From positions 14,526,136 to 14,590,135 of the forward strand of contig NC_083608.1 of the NCBI RefSeq assembly GCF_029168945.1: a DNA stretch of 64,000 nucleotides, read 5' to 3'. Shown piece after piece: positions 47,707 through 61,522 of this stretch. The stretch comes from Cannabis sativa (lineage: Eukaryota > Streptophyta > Magnoliopsida > Rosales > Cannabaceae). The stretch's first letter is position 1. Each line of letters opens with the position of its first letter. The position numbers were made by a program, and so were the translations under genes. The notes beneath the pieces are model-generated. The model made no database searches, was not told where the DNA came from, and was given only the letters and a program-made list of their open reading frames with translations.

Positions 47707-49560
47707 TGTTAGAAATTATTTTACCAGGATCTAGATTTACTAACAAGTATGTTTGATTAACATCCTAATATGAATTCTAAAACAATGAAAATAAACACAT
47801 ATAAAGTTAAGAAAACCTTACAGTGGGTGCAGCGGAATATTATGACTCCTTCCATTCAGATTTCTAGCCCTTGATTCCTTTCTGTAGCAGAGCATAATCA
47901 AGATCTGAATCTGGATCTTCTTTTCTCCTTCTTTGATGCAGAATTTCCATAGTCTTACATACTATGAATGAGGTACCACTTGATGTGTGTGGGCACTACT
48001 CATTCACTCAAAGGTTTCGAAAATAGAAGAGAAGAAAAGAGAGAGAAAGTGGCGTGTGGCTTTTCTCTGAAGGAAACAATGTGTTCAAAGATGTGTGTAT
48101 TTCCTCAAGCCAACACTTTCTATTTATAGAAAACCCTCTAGGTTTAGGTTAGAATTGTATGACATTAAAATAATGGAAACTACAAATGGAATTTCCTATA
48201 CATGTGGCCGGCCATACAAAGGGTATTGGGCCTCACTTTGCAACTTTCCCATTTTGTTATTTTCCATTTCCATTTTCTCAAAAATGCCAATTTTCCAATT
48301 TAACCTTTTAAATGCCAATTCTAATTATTTAATAACTTGAAAATAATTATTAAATAATATTGTCATTTAATATATTTATTAATTTAGACATATAAAGTCT
48401 CTTAATCAATAAATAAACCTAAAATCTCTTTTCTTTACAATTTCGCCCTTGCTTAGTGAAAATTCATATAGTGGACATAGTCTAACTTTTATAATTATAA
48501 TTGATTAATCAAAATCAATTAACTGAGTCTTACAAGCAGTATGGTCTCAACTAGTATGGGAACCATGGGTCTATATAACCGAGCTTCCAATAAGTCGAAC
48601 CGAATTTACCATGTAAATTCCTTAACTTATTAATTCCTCATTGAATCCACACTTAGAACTTGGAATTGCACTCTCAGTCATATAGAACGCTCTATATGTT
48701 CCATGATATAGACACTACATTAGTTATCCATTGTTATAACCCTAATGTGATCAATGACCCTCTAATAGATGATCTACATTGAAAAGGCACTACTGTTACC
48801 GCTACACCTTCAATGTATTTTATCCTTAAAACACTTAGCTCCGTATAAATGATATTTCAGCAAAGTGAAATGAGATCTCCACCATTTATTTATTTTTAGC
48901 CAAGCTCGAAGGATATCATCGTTTCACTTCTAAGTTCCTATAGAAGTTATAGATTCCATCTTTATGGTAGCGCTCCCACTCAATTATACTATCATGTTCC
49001 CAAAATGTACGTATCACCCTGACCCAAAAGTAGGCTTAACTAACAAATCAAAGAACATGTATAGTACTCTTGAGATCGAACCTACCCATATCAGGATTAA
49101 GGACATTTGATCTAGGATCAACAGGTGATATTGAATTGAATAGATATTACGGTAAGTTTTAATATATCTAATCAAAGTTCAATATCGGTCCCTTCCGATG
49201 TATACTCCATACATCCGATACTGGTAAACTTTGCCAATGTCCTGGAAAGGACATAACACTTTTCCAAGGTGTAAGAATACCTATCGCTGATTATACCATG
49301 TCAGTCTAAATCCAGTGTTCTGAAAAATCAGGGAATAAACTTTTGAACATATAATTAAGATTATATTCCACTGTGCTTACAACACTATAATCTTTAACAA
49401 ACTCATATGTTTGGACTTAAAAAGAATTCATACATTATATACATATAATCATGAAATAAATCATGTGAACCATGCAACATAAAATGTTATTTCTGATCTT
49501 TATTAATAAGTAAATCTGATTATATTGAAATGAGTTTTATTTAGGGCACAAAATCCAACA
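47707..49560 (-). repeat. 1.85-kb LTR of the minus-strand copia element
   Basis: The minus strand reads TGTTGGATTTTGTGCCCTAA at the start and ends CTAACA. A TATA box TCTATAAATAG lies at about 48130-48120, followed by a leader. Only one LTR is seen. Confidence 0.88.
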
Positions 49561-52500
49561 AAAGAAACTAAAGGAGAAGAAAAATGCTAAAGGCAAAGGA
49601 AAAGAAGTTTGAGAAGAGGATGTTGATGTTCTGGAGCAGTCTTTTTGTAAATTTTTTTTATTTCATTTAGATAACTGGTTTTAGTAATGACAATGATACT
49701 TTACGGTTTAAATGTTTTTGTTTCTCTTTTGTTATCTTGGATGTGTTATGTTAAACACACTATGTTATGGTTATGAATGGAAATTGATGTTATATCGAAA
49801 AACTAGTTTTTATAAGTAGTGTTGCGTTAATTTTTTGTATTTTTAAAAATCTATTTTTGTAGCTAATTTATTTTTCAGGTAAAACTTGTTTTATAATGTT
49901 GTTTATTACTTTTTTAGAAATTTGTGAAAGTAATTTTTTCACTGGTTATGTATTGTGGGTGTTTTTTTTTTGTTTATTAATTTGGTTATAACTGGTTTTT
50001 TGTTTTGTTTAATGTTGTTTGTAGGATATGGTGTGTTTTGAGGGTACTAGTAGGCACATATTATTCAAATTTCAAGGTATCTATATTTTGTAATTTTTAT
50101 TGTTGATGCATAACCAGTTTCTTTAATTTTATTAATATTTATAGTAAATATGATAATTATATATTATTTATCTTGGTAAAATCTAAAAAAAATTATTTTT
50201 AAGCTGCCTTAATATCAAAACATCTATTTTCCTATCTAAAAAAATCAAATAAAATAATAATAATAATAAACAATCTATTTTCAAAGCAATTTTATCAAAT
50301 GTCATAATAACAAAGTAACCAGTTTGTAGCTTTTGTAACTGTAGTTTTTGAAAGCTACTTTTTTTTTTCCAAGTGTTTGTTCTATTACTTATTGTTGCTT
50401 TGTGTCCATCTTCTGTTTCTTCCGATTGGTTTGTTTGTAAATCTGTGGATTGTTGCATGTTCGTCGGTTGTGTCCAAGCTGTCCACATCTTGAGCATTTC
50501 ATTACAACTTTTGGTTCTCCTCTAGATCTGATTCTTTTTTTTTTCTAGGTCTCCCTGAGGTCTTTTTTGTTTTTGGTGGCATCACAATCTTCTCCAAGCT
50601 CTCAGGTAGTCTCCATTCACTTTCATTAGGTAGAGGATGTACGGTTGTATCATATGTTGCTCTCATAGTTGATGTTTTGTAGTAGTCAGCCACATAGTCA
50701 TAAGTTTTTAGTCCTCTTTTAGCAAAAACTGCTATTGCATGTGCACATGGTATCTGATCTTGTTGGAACCTTCTACATGTGCATGTCTTGTCAAGTAAGT
50801 TTATTGTAAAATCCCCTTTGTCTACCACTTTTACTTAGTATAGTATAGTAGTTATTGCTTCAACCTGTTTATATATGAAATTGTAACAAGTAAAAAAAAT
50901 TATAAGCACATGTTAGTAACTGGTTTTTATGTATTAATATGTATTTTCTTTATATATGTAATAACTGGTTTCTCAACTTATTATAAATATAGTATACATA
51001 CCTGGTACTTCATTCCCTTAACAAGATTATCTCTAAGTACTGTTTCAGCTTCAACAGATTCTTCTGTGAATATTCCATTAGCTTCGTTTCCATTCTTCCA
51101 CACCCATTTTTGACCTAAACTTCTTAGACATTCAATCATTAATGTAATTGGCACCGATCTTGCAGCTGTGATTGCAGAATTGATTGACTCTGCTATGTTT
51201 GAAGTCATCATAGTGTACCTCCTTGTTGGGCAGTGGCTTCTAGTCCAAATATGATGTCCTATATTTTCCAGGTAAGGTCTTATGCGAATGTCAATTTTGT
51301 CTATTTCTGACATGTAATGCTCAAATGAGCTGACCCTGTATGTTTTGGCAGCTTTCACAAAGTTTATAGTGAGCTCATCTCCATGTCCACCAAAGTTTGA
51401 TTTGATGTTGTTAAGAAAGTGGAATATGCAAGCTCCATGAAAGTGGTCTGGGTAAGCATTCTTCACTGTTTTTTCAATACTTTTATGTCTGTCTGATATT
51501 ATTGTTAATCCTGCATGTTAAAACTGGTTTTAGTTATGTATGACATATATATATATATATTTGTATTATGTCAGTAACCGGTTTCTTCAACAGGATTAAA
51601 AGTGATTAATGATGATTTTTTTTATTGAATTTGAATTTTACTGTAACTTGTTACTATTCAAAAAAATATATATTATGTATATATATATATATAAATAAAC
51701 TTAAAACCAGTTTTTGATATTGTACCTTCTCTATCACTAGATGTTTCTCTTATTTTGTTGAAAAACCAATCGCAAGAGTCATCATTTTCTGAGTCCCCTA
51801 TTTCGAATGCCAATATGAAAATGTTGTTGTTTGCATCCATTGTAGAAGCTGAAAATAAAGTCCCGCCAAATGATGTTTTTAAGAAGGTTCCATCTGTGAT
51901 AATGACTGGTCTACAATGTTTCCAGCCTCTTATTGAATTTGCGAATGCTAGAAACAAGTATTTGAAACGATTTTTTGTATCTGTTTCCAAGTGTGTGATT
52001 GTTCCTGGATTTGATACTTTCAGCATGTGTAAGTACATTGGTAGCTGTTGATAAGAGTCATCTTGTCTCCCTCTTGCCAATTCTAATGCTTTTTCTCTTG
52101 CTCTCCATGCCTTTTGATATCCCATTGACACCCCATAATCATATAGTGTGTCCATTACAATGTCTTTTGGTCTATGTATTCTTTTGATATCCAGGATTTT
52201 TTTTTTTTTACTATTTCTCCAATGATATTGCTATTTGCTTGTCTGTGGTCTCCCATGATTACATCCAATGAGCATTTGTGATCCTGGACATACTTCCTCA
52301 CTTTGAATGTTGTTGTATTCTTGAATTTTGATGCTCTAAGTAACCAGTTACAGTTATCATTAATACATGTAACCAGGTACTCTTTATTTTAAATTGAAAG
52401 TTGTGCAATATAGCATAAAAGCATAGTGCACATTTCAGCATCTTTTTTATCTTTGTAAATTTGCCCTTCTTCAATTTTGAAAACCCTATGATCTGTTATA

Positions 52501-54073
52501 ATCTCCTTCTCTTCTTCATTCCTTTTCTTTTTTGTGTTCTTCTGTTTTCTCAATTATAAAATCAGCAACATTGTCAGCTACCTGAAATATGTTTGACATT
52601 GATAGGAACTGGTTATTTGTTTATGATGCCTCATCTTCATATTCTATGTCTTGAAATGATGGCTGGTTTGTAATTTGTAAAACCAGTTGTTAAACATCGG
52701 TATTTTGTGTTACGGTTCCAGTGTCAGTGAATTGTTGTGGATTTAGTTGCATTGCATGCTGTTCAATTCTTGTGATGCAAAGTGGAGAGTCGCTCACTCC
52801 AAGCTGCTTCTTTCTTAGTTCAATGTAAAACAATAGTGAGTTGTCACTTATGATCTTCATTGGTAATGAACCGGGGCTTAGCTGGTAGTTCATTTCAATT
52901 GGTGTGTTGCAGTTGATCTCATTCTTTACCAATTCAACCAATTCTTTCAGATAACATTTTGTTGGTATTAGCAGTCCAGTCATTGTGTAGTCTTGGTAGT
53001 TATTGTCATCTGTCCAATATCCTCCATATTGAATAACACATGATTGTTTCCATTCCTGAATAAATTACAACATATCATTAGTTTATTTTTATTTTTTTTT
53101 TGAAAAAAACACCAGTTTCGTATGCATCTTTATAAAAAAAAAACCAGTTTTGTTTGTTGTAGTGTTATTATTTTAGTTATGGTAACTCTCTCTTTTTTTT
53201 TTTTTTTTTTTTAATTTTCATATTTTGTTTTTTTTTTAAAGTTATCTTCAGTTGTTGTATAAAATATATTGTTTAATAGTGTAGTGTATTTAACCGGTTT
53301 CGTATTTGATTTATTTCAGTATTCAATTCAAGTTTATTTGTAAATTTATTATTTTTTGTGTGATATTATATAGTACTTATATATATATATATTAAAAATT
53401 ATAGTTTTACATTATTTTATATATACATTTTGTTTCTTTATAGGAAGATGATAATGAAACATGTTATGATAAAAATGAGTTGTTTTAAATTTTTACATAA
53501 TGCATATATATAATCATTGAATATATCATGAAAAGATGATCATTTATTATGATTTATCTAACCTTGTAATATGTGTAGATAGGATGATGTGAATTTCTCT
53601 TGAGTATTCTTCAATTGTTACTGCCGATGATGAACATTGGAGATGAGTTTGATTGTTGTTGTCAGATTTGATTTGTGCAGATTGTTTGCTGGAGAACTGA
53701 TTGATCGGTGTGGAGAAAATGTTAATCGATGCTTGCAGATTTCGATCCAAGAAAATTCGACTGCGATTTTGATCACAGGTTGAATCGCGATGGGAGAGAG
53801 AAGAATTAACAGTGAGAGAGAAGCTATCGTGAAATTGTAGAGAGAGAAAAAAAAGTGGAGAGTGTTTTTAGCTTTTCTTTTTTTTTTGGTTAGTTTTTAA
53901 ATTTAAAGGAAAAAAAATCTGATTTGATTTTTAATATTTTTTATGGTATTAGACATGTCATTTCCCATATTTGTTAACTTTTTTGTTTTGAATGTCATAT
54001 TTAGTGGCATTTAGTTTTCTTGCCATATATATGTAAACTATAGTATATTTTCCCATATTTATGTAAATAGCCC
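49561..54073 (-). mobile_element. Autonomous-type MULE, right copy, interrupted by the copia LTR
   Basis: This is the same element as at the left window edge, but here the 3' coding part is visible. The upstream terminus (minus strand GGGCTATTTACATAAATATG) ends at 54073. At 49560/49561 the element is broken by the copia LTR, so its other terminus is missing. At 49561-49612 the plus strand is lysine-codon rich (AAAGGAGAAGAAAAATGC), with no gene recognised. Confidence 0.78.
50440..53750 (-). pseudogene. MULE transposase with SWIM finger and CCHC knuckle, degenerate (right copy)
   Basis: It repeats all parts described for 1-2799 (N-terminal exon from 53055, DNA-binding region with HRQAN, catalytic DGTFLK and SDRHKS blocks, intron about 51509-51723) and adds the C-terminus. 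After an exon ending KYQ with a GTATGT donor near 51001, the next exon (from about 50862) has an in-frame TAA before VKVVDKGDF. It then encodes a SWIM zinc finger CTCRRFQQDQIPCAHAIAVF (C-x-C-xn-C-x-H) at about 50790-50720. A run of As near 50530-50542 shifts the frame; in the next frame a zinc knuckle CSRCGQLGHNRRTC follows (about 50495-50454). The many stops make it inactive. Confidence 0.92.
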
Positions 54074-54171
54074 TAATTCTAAAATAATTGAAACCCTAAA
54101 AACTAACAATCCTAAAAAAAATATTCAATTTTAATGATGAATTCAAGTTTTTGGCATGTTCAATTTTTTAA

Positions 54172-55060
54172 GGAAATTTACATGATATACTGACTTTTAT
54201 TATTTTTTTACAAAAATACTGCTAGGCGGTATTTTTTATTTTTTTACTGTGTATTTTTATAAGTTTCATACTGCAGTATACTGTGTTTATTTTTTTAGTT
54301 TTTTTTTTGATTTGTTTTAGTGTTGTTTTACGATTGTTTTTCATAATTTATTAATTTAACGTCGATTTCACTGTTCTTATTCCATCTTGCTGGAATTAAT
54401 GATTGTTTTCTGGGTATTCTCGTGGTGTTGTGGTGGTTCTATCCATGGGTGTGGAAGATGGAGGCTATAAAATACATTCATTTTTCCTTCTCTATGATTA
54501 TTTTGAGGTTATTTTTTTATTTTGATTCTCTTAAAAGTACATTTGACGAGCTCACTAGAAAATTCTTTTTGAGGTGTGTGGTTCTTTTATGTTTTTCTAA
54601 GTGGTTATATCTGCTTATTGTTTTACATTTATTTTTGTGTTGTTTTAGTAGTTTTTTTGTTTTGATTTTTTAAGATTGGACTTGCAAATAAAACTGCTAT
54701 TGCATTGGGTATTGAGGTTGTGGAGAACATTTTTTAGTTTTTTTTAATCATGTTTTCCTTTCTTTTGTTTGATTTGTTTTAGTGTTGTTTTACAATTGTT
54801 TTGCCATAATTATTTATTTGACATCGATTTGACTTTTTTTTTTCTCAATCTCACCTGAATTAATAATTATTTTCTGATTGTTTTGGTATTCCTGTGGTGG
54901 TTCTGTCTGTGGGTGTGGAAGATGGAGGCCTCATTTTTTTTGTGTTTCCAGTATAAAAGAAAAAAAAAATTAGTCAAGACAGTATAAAAGTAATTTCTGT
55001 CATTTGTGGTAGTATTTTTGTAAAGATTGGGCCAAAAGTCAGTATTTTTGTAAACTTTCC
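54172..55060. mobile_element. Non-autonomous MULE-type element, right copy
   Basis: Equivalent of 3221-4109 with the same inverted ends and the same flanking ATTTTTTAA/ATTTTTTAT, so it was duplicated together with its insertion site. A small patch near 54830 differs from the left copy. Confidence 0.8.
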
Positions 55061-55069
55061 ATTTTTTAT

Positions 55070-56690
55070 TATGTATCAAGGTTGGCCCTGGGTTAAGATG
55101 GGCTACATCCGCGTGTAGGGCCCACCCAACTTAGGAGCTAAAAAATGTTTTTAAAAATACATATAAAATTTTTAGTGTTTCAAAAATATACCTATTTTAT
55201 TAATAAGGGCCCAAATTTTTTTATATTTCCTAAGGTCAACTAAAATTTAGGCTTATATATGAGTTTACGGATAAATGTAATAATTTTAGGGGTAAGTTGA
55301 CAAATGCCTCTTTTATTCATCAATTAATCAAATTTACCTCTAATTTTATATTTATTTGAAACATACCTCTTTTTATATGTATTGTACCCAAAATACCCTT
55401 ACATAAGAGAATCACATGAAGAGTATCTTGAAGTGATAAGGGCAAAATTGGTACAATATTTAAAAAAAGAGGTAAAAATGATAGATTTTTAAAAAGAAGG
55501 TAAAAATAAAAGAGGACAATATAAAAAGGGTATAGAGTGTAATTTCCTCATAATTTTAAGACTTATGGTTATGTTTGAATGTTTTAATTCTAAAATGGGC
55601 TATAACCCAACACAACCCATAGCCTAATTAGTAGGATTGGGTTATAAATTAAAAATATTTATAGAGTTAGATATTTCTAGAGAAAATTACGCTCCACAAC
55701 GTAATTATTACATTATTTGTATAATTACCGCTGCTAATTTTATTGATGAAATGTTGTTAATAGTTTTGAAACATGTCCGATGTTAAACTCCTATGCTCAT
55801 TACTATTCAATCAAGTTTATATATTTTTGCACGTTCTCAATTTTTTTTTAAGTGATACTATTAGCCATTCACTATTTTTTTAAGTGATACTATTAGCCAT
55901 TCACTTTAATTTTTTTTAGGCACCTTTTACTTTTTCTCTCTGTTTTTGTTTTCTTTAATAAATTTAGATGTAATTCTCTCTCTCATTTTCTCTCTTTCTA
56001 TTTTTTTTTTATGAGGATTCACTTTTTTTTTTCTTCAAAGGTTTAAAGAAAAATTTGGCCGCACTATTTATTACCTGAGCTCAAGAATTATACTTTTTTA
56101 ATTTATTTTTCAAGGTAATTATTTTAACATATGAAAAATATATATATTTTAAAAGTTTATTTTCTATTTAGTTAACAAAATTTAATATGTCAATCAATTT
56201 TACAAGTTACTAAAACATAGTTTGATATTTCATATTTAAAAAATTTTCTAGATTATATTATACCTGAGCTTATTTTATAACAATTTTGCTAAATTTTTAA
56301 AATAACTTAAAGAAACCACGTAATATCTTATAATTCAAGACGACAACCAACATCATACATTACACTAATTTTTGTTATTTCATGTTTAAAAGTCACTAAA
56401 AGATATACTTTGAAGAAATCTATTTAATAAAGCTATTTTAATATGTTTTTTTTTTTTATATTAAGTAACCAAATAGTATTTTTTTCTAAAAAATATATAT
56501 TTATCACATATTAAAATAGTTATTTTATTATTTACATATGTCTAAAATTCTGAAATAAAATTTTAATGGAAAAGTAACCAATTAATATCTTATTCACATC
56601 AAAAGCAATTAAATAGTTACTTTTTTCAAAACTCCCAAAAAGCGAAAATAAATTATACTAACTAAATTTATAGTTTACTGAAAAGTATTT
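55070..56690. other. AT-rich intergenic DNA, right copy
   Basis: Equivalent of 4119-5739, including the tandem AAGTGATACTATTAGCCATT unit. No gene. Confidence 0.5.
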
Positions 56691-56699
56691 TTATTTATA

Positions 56700-57865
56700 G
56701 GGAAATTTGTGGCATAAATACTCCAATTGTTTGATTTGTTGCTAATAAATACCCAAGTTCAAAAAATAGTGGCATAAATACCTATATCTTCAAAACAAAC
56801 TGCTTTGCTGGTACCCACTTCACAGCTCCGTTAATTTTTCATTTGAATGCCATGTGTCAATATTTTATTAGCTAAAATAATAATTTTATAACAAAACTAA
56901 TTTTGAGTGATTTATAAAATAAAAATTTATTAAAACTAAAGGAAAAAAAATCAGTTCTCTTTTATTTACCATCTTCTTCTACATGAACCACGAATCCAGC
57001 TCCTACTCCCCATCTTTTTCTACAAATCCTAACCCCTACAAAATTAAATGATAACTTAATAATATTATTTCTAATTATATATAAATATAAATGTATAAAA
57101 CTATTTATTCTGATAATTCATTCTTTTTGTTTCCAATAAACTTATTAATCAAAATTTATAAACAAATCATAGTTTCTCTTATTAGACGAACATTTGATCT
57201 GGTGCCATCTCAAAAAAAAAAAAAAAAAAAACTTCAAAACCCAGCTCTCTAAAATCGTGATGGCAGGGAAATGATCTCGATAGACGCAACAAATCTTAGC
57301 TGAACTGAGCTAGGGAAGACGTCGGAGCGAAGGTCGTCGAGACTTTTTCGACACAAATTGACGAGGACGAGGACGTTACAGACAGTTCTTCAACGGGTCA
57401 AACGGTCGTCGGGACTTGTACGACTAGAATGACGAGGAGGGGTCTTGGCAGTGTTTGGTTGAGGAAGATTAATAATTTCATTGATTAGGAATTTTTTGGA
57501 TTGAAGAAGGTGAATAAGTTTCTAGGTTTGAGATTTTTCAGGTTGAAGAAGATGAACAGGTCATTCGTTTATTTATTAATTATATATTTTTAATATAATT
57601 TATAATTTTAATCAATTTTTATTTGTTCCATAAAAAAAGAAAAGTAAATCTCTTATAAAAAAAATCATTTAAAATTAATTTTGTTTTACCAGACTAATAT
57701 AATATTGACACATGGCATCCAAATGAAAAACTAACGGAGCTGTGAATTGGGTACCAACAAAATAGTTTGTTTTGAAGATATAAGTATTTATGGCACCAAT
57801 TTTTGAATTTAGGTATTTATTAGCAACAAATCAAATAATTTGAGTATTTTTGCCGCATATTTCCC
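56700..57865. mobile_element. Long-TIR non-autonomous MULE with GC-rich cargo, right copy
   Basis: Equivalent of 5749-6913, again flanked by TTATTTATA on both sides (56691-56699 and 57866-57874). Confidence 0.88.
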
Positions 57866-57874
57866 TTATTTATA

Positions 57875-59285
57875 TTTCAAATTTAAAAGTTACTAAATTG
57901 TATTTTCTAGAAAAAAAAATTTTAATAGACTTCTAAATAATTTAGAAGGAAATTAACCCGTAAAAAATAATTCTAGCTATATCGTTATCGTTTGATCTCA
58001 AGAGTAGTACTATTGTGAACTATTTTTTTCTTTCAAAATAATCATTTTGATATATGAGAAGCATATAAGTTTTTTCACTTTTTGCTGGATAAATTGTTCG
58101 GAATCAAAAGTAACCTTATAGTTTCTTTTATGTTTTGTTAATGAAAAAAGAAAAAGCAATCAATAACATAAACAGAATTCAATGTGCATGTCAACTAATT
58201 TTATAGGTTACTAATTACAAATTATTTATAATTTTATATCTAAAAGTTACCATATAGTACATATTCTATATGAACTTATTTTACAGAGTTATTATCAATA
58301 ACATCATAAATAACATCAAACAAGGATTATATTTTTTAAAAAAAAAAAATATATACTCATGTGCTAATATAAGCTATTTGGTATATATATATATATATTT
58401 TATTTTATTGTAAATTATTAAATTTAAAATATATTAAAAATAATGTAGAGTTGATATATAAATAAGTAAATAAAAATGTCACATAAATATAACTTGATCA
58501 ACAACATTATATAATTTGAAAATAAAATTATAATTTTACTGAAACAAGTAATAAAAATATATATGAGATATTCATAAACCAATTAGTATTTTATTTAATA
58601 TTTTATCTTTCTAAAATATAATAATTTATAAATATATATTTGTTAACAAGATATAAAATAAAATAAAAAATTATTTTTGATTTTGAATATTTTATGTATT
58701 TTGTTTCACACTTATTACAATGATTAATTAGAAAATAAATTGCAATGATTCTGTAGCTAGATTTTTTTTTTTTTTTTAAAAAAAAAGATCAGGTTTGTGT
58801 TAACACAAGCAAAATAAAGAAAAGAAAAATATTGGAAGTTGGCACTCACACACAAAAAAAAAAAAAGAAAAAAAGAAAAAGACACTGACGGAAGCTGACT
58901 CGAGAAAAAAAAAAACAAAACATATGAATATTGCGGTTCGATATTCATGACCCTATTTTAATGAATAAATTACTCATTGTTATTTTTATAAATATTTCGT
59001 TAACTATGTATATATTTAAAAAATCCCCATATTTCTAGGTCGATTTTAAATACATTCAATCTGACCAACTCAATGTATGTGCAGTTCTAATTTGTCATTA
59101 CAAAACAAAATAAACATACATCAATAACATATAAATTGCTCTTATTAATTAAAAAATCATAAAATTACATTATATCAATCAATACCAAAAGTGTTCCTAA
59201 AAAAAATCAATACTAAAAGTCCTCACAATATTGATGATTGAAAAATAAAAAACACGATGACAATATTTTAATAAAATAATTAAAA
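57875..59285. other. AT-rich intergenic DNA, right copy
   Basis: Equivalent of 6923-8337, with a shorter TA run near 58385 and slightly different A/T homopolymers around 58762-58920. No gene. Confidence 0.5.
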
Positions 59286-60029
59286 TCAAGATAAGGTGGC
59301 GGAGTTGGTGTTGGTGTCGAGCACAGTATTTTCAGCAGTAGTGGTGGCAGTGGGCATTGAGTAGCGACACAAAGGACACAAATGCTTAGTCTTTAGCCAA
59401 GAAACAATACAGTTCTTGTGATAAAGATGAGAACATGGCATCTCTACTACTTTCATATCTTCAAACAACAAGTTTTCTTGGCAAATGGTACAATTATTGT
59501 TGGTAGCAATATCACCACCCTCTTTAATATTCAATTCTTTTAGTTTATTAATGGATTCTTGTGTAGCAGGAACATTTGGAATGACACCAAGTGCCTCTCT
59601 AAATGTACTATCAATAATTCTCGATTCTTGTTCTTGTTCTAGACCAGTGACGGTGACAATATAAATATTGACAATAAAGTATTTAAAGGCCGCAAAAGGA
59701 AGATTGTTAATATGAATGTCAATGTAATTATTTATTTGGGTAGTAAGTATGGATCCTGCAATTGGATCTGTCACACCTATTCCAAATAGAATAAGTCTTG
59801 TGACGTCAGATTGATATGAAAAATATGTGGCATGACTAACTATAGTGGATTGATTTATGTTCTGAATAATGTGTTCAGAAGGACGTACTTCATTGCAAAA
59901 GTTTACCTTAAACACCAAGTACTTATTATCTTGTTCAAAGTGAAAGCTTTCTGGTGGAAGACTATTTGAGCAATCTAAATTTATACTTATATTGTAATCG
60001 GTATTTACCATCGCTATTGACATAATCAA
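59286..60029 (-). CDS. RING-H2 finger protein, probable E3 ubiquitin ligase (right copy)
   Basis: Second copy of the 247-residue RING-H2 gene at 8338-9081. The predicted protein is identical, with the ligands at the same positions (C180 to C221). Flanking sequence on both sides is also shared, so promoter and terminator should be the same. If the duplication is real, the locus makes double the dose of one protein; if it is an assembly artefact, these are one gene. Confidence 0.85.
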   Translation of the reverse strand: MIMSIAMVNTDYNISINLDCSNSLPPESFHFEQDNKYLVFKVNFCNEVRPSEHIIQNINQSTIVSHATYFSYQSDVTRLILFGIGVTDPIAGSILTTQINNYIDIHINNLPFAAFKYFIVNIYIVTVTGLEQEQESRIIDSTFREALGVIPNVPATQESINKLKELNIKEGGDIATNNNCTICQENLLFEDMKVVEMPCSHLYHKNCIVSWLKTKHLCPLCRYSMPTATTTAENTVLDTNTNSATLS

Positions 60030-61266
60030 TAATTGAATAAATTTTGGAGAAGAGAATATTACTATTTGTTATCTAAGCGTGCGTTTATGTGGTTGTGAAG
60101 TTTTACGTTTTTTATCAAAATGTGTGATATATAGATGAAAACATAATATCTAATCCTATTAGGAACTAGGATACTTAAAAAAGAATAATGTAATATATTA
60201 CCTAATCCTATTAGGATAATTAAAGAAATAATGTAATTTTATTTTTTGAAAGCAAATATTTTAATATTGTTAGTTTAGTTTGTTACGAAAAAAACGTTTT
60301 GATTGGTTCGATCTTATAAGTTCAAAATTAAAATTATTATTGTTAAGAAAAAAAATTATTAATGGAAAAAAAAAATCAACATAATTCATTTATTTATTTT
60401 TGAAAAAATCAAATTTTTTTTTTTTTGGCCACACCGTGGTTTCAGAAATATTTTCATTGGAAAAGCAAGATATATATATTTTTTTTGAAATATTTTTTAT
60501 ACAAAAATATCAATATATGCTTGGAAGATAAGAAACTATGTTGAAAATGGTATGTAATTCGATAGAGAAATTAGCTAAAGAATTAAGGAAAAGTTAAAGG
60601 CAAGTACTTACTTTGTTCCTATCATATTGGATTATGTCATGTTCTTCCACTAAAATTCTCTTTAATATCTACCAATCATTTAGCTCAATTTATTTGATAG
60701 TTTATATGATCATCTGAAGTAAAAACTAAAAACCATAAATGCATCATAATTATTTAATTAACAAAATTAGGGAACCATTTATCAAATTAGTAGTAATCAG
60801 TTTGTATATTCATAAAGCTTAATATATAGTTTCAACAACTTACTTACTCAGAGCTCAAAACCACTTCTCTGCTTCTCCTCAATTGTTCCCTTTGAGTCAT
60901 TTTATTACACCCAATTAATAACTATACTCAGAGATTGCAATTATTTAAAAGATGACATTATTAGGAAAAATAAGTGTAACAGATCACTGAGAAATTTTAT
61001 CAAACATTATGTGCGCATGTACCAAAATAAAGATAAAATTCAAACATGCAAAGTCAATGAGAATAATAAAGCATCTGAATTTATGTACCAAAATTTGAAA
61101 ACAAATTCATTCAAGCTTGTCAATCCAATAGTTCCACCATTGGTGGCCACTGGCGGACCCAATGAAGGACCAGTGTGGGCTTAAGCCCTGAAAAAAATAT
61201 TTCTTTTACTTTTTAACTAAAAAAAAATCTTTTAATTATTTTAATTGCCCACAACAAATGCGTAAT
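60030..61266. other. RING gene upstream region and intergenic DNA, right copy
   Basis: Equivalent of 9082-10318, including the pair of CTAATCCTATTAGGA blocks and the hAT-like GGGCTTAAGCCC. No gene. Confidence 0.45.
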
Positions 61267-61407
61267 AAAATGGGAGATCAATAGTTGAATGATAGTTTGA
61301 CAGTATATCTCAAAAAGAATGTATTCAATGCTATTGACAACGAGCTTATTATTCATCGTTTTCAAAATCGCTTTCAAAACATGAAAAGTCATCGAGAACA
61401 ACTCTAA
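61267..61407 (+). pseudogene. hAT transposase C-terminal remnant, right copy
   Basis: Equivalent of 10319-10459 with the same internal TAG after MGDQ and the same duplicated FQN unit. Confidence 0.7.
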
Positions 61408-61490
61408 AGATATGAGCTCAAAAATTGATATATTTACTAAAATTTTAGGATATTGAGTATGTTATATATTTTGAACATTGTTTTAGATTG

Positions 61491-61522
<32 letters not shown>

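Larger units (their letters stand above)
42930..49560 (-). mobile_element. Truncated Ty1/copia element in minus orientation, inserted into the right-hand MULE
   Basis: On the minus strand a 1.85-kb LTR starts TGTTGG at 49560 and ends CTAACA at 47707, followed by a PBS. The long internal region is AT-rich and mostly non-coding, with weak copia polyprotein remnants at 43390-43080. It stops near 42930 at the GC-rich element without a second LTR. Repeated phrases such as CCCGTTTAGGCGAGAGTCAA (44221 and 44335) and ATCTTTCGAGAT lie in the internal part. Confidence 0.8.
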
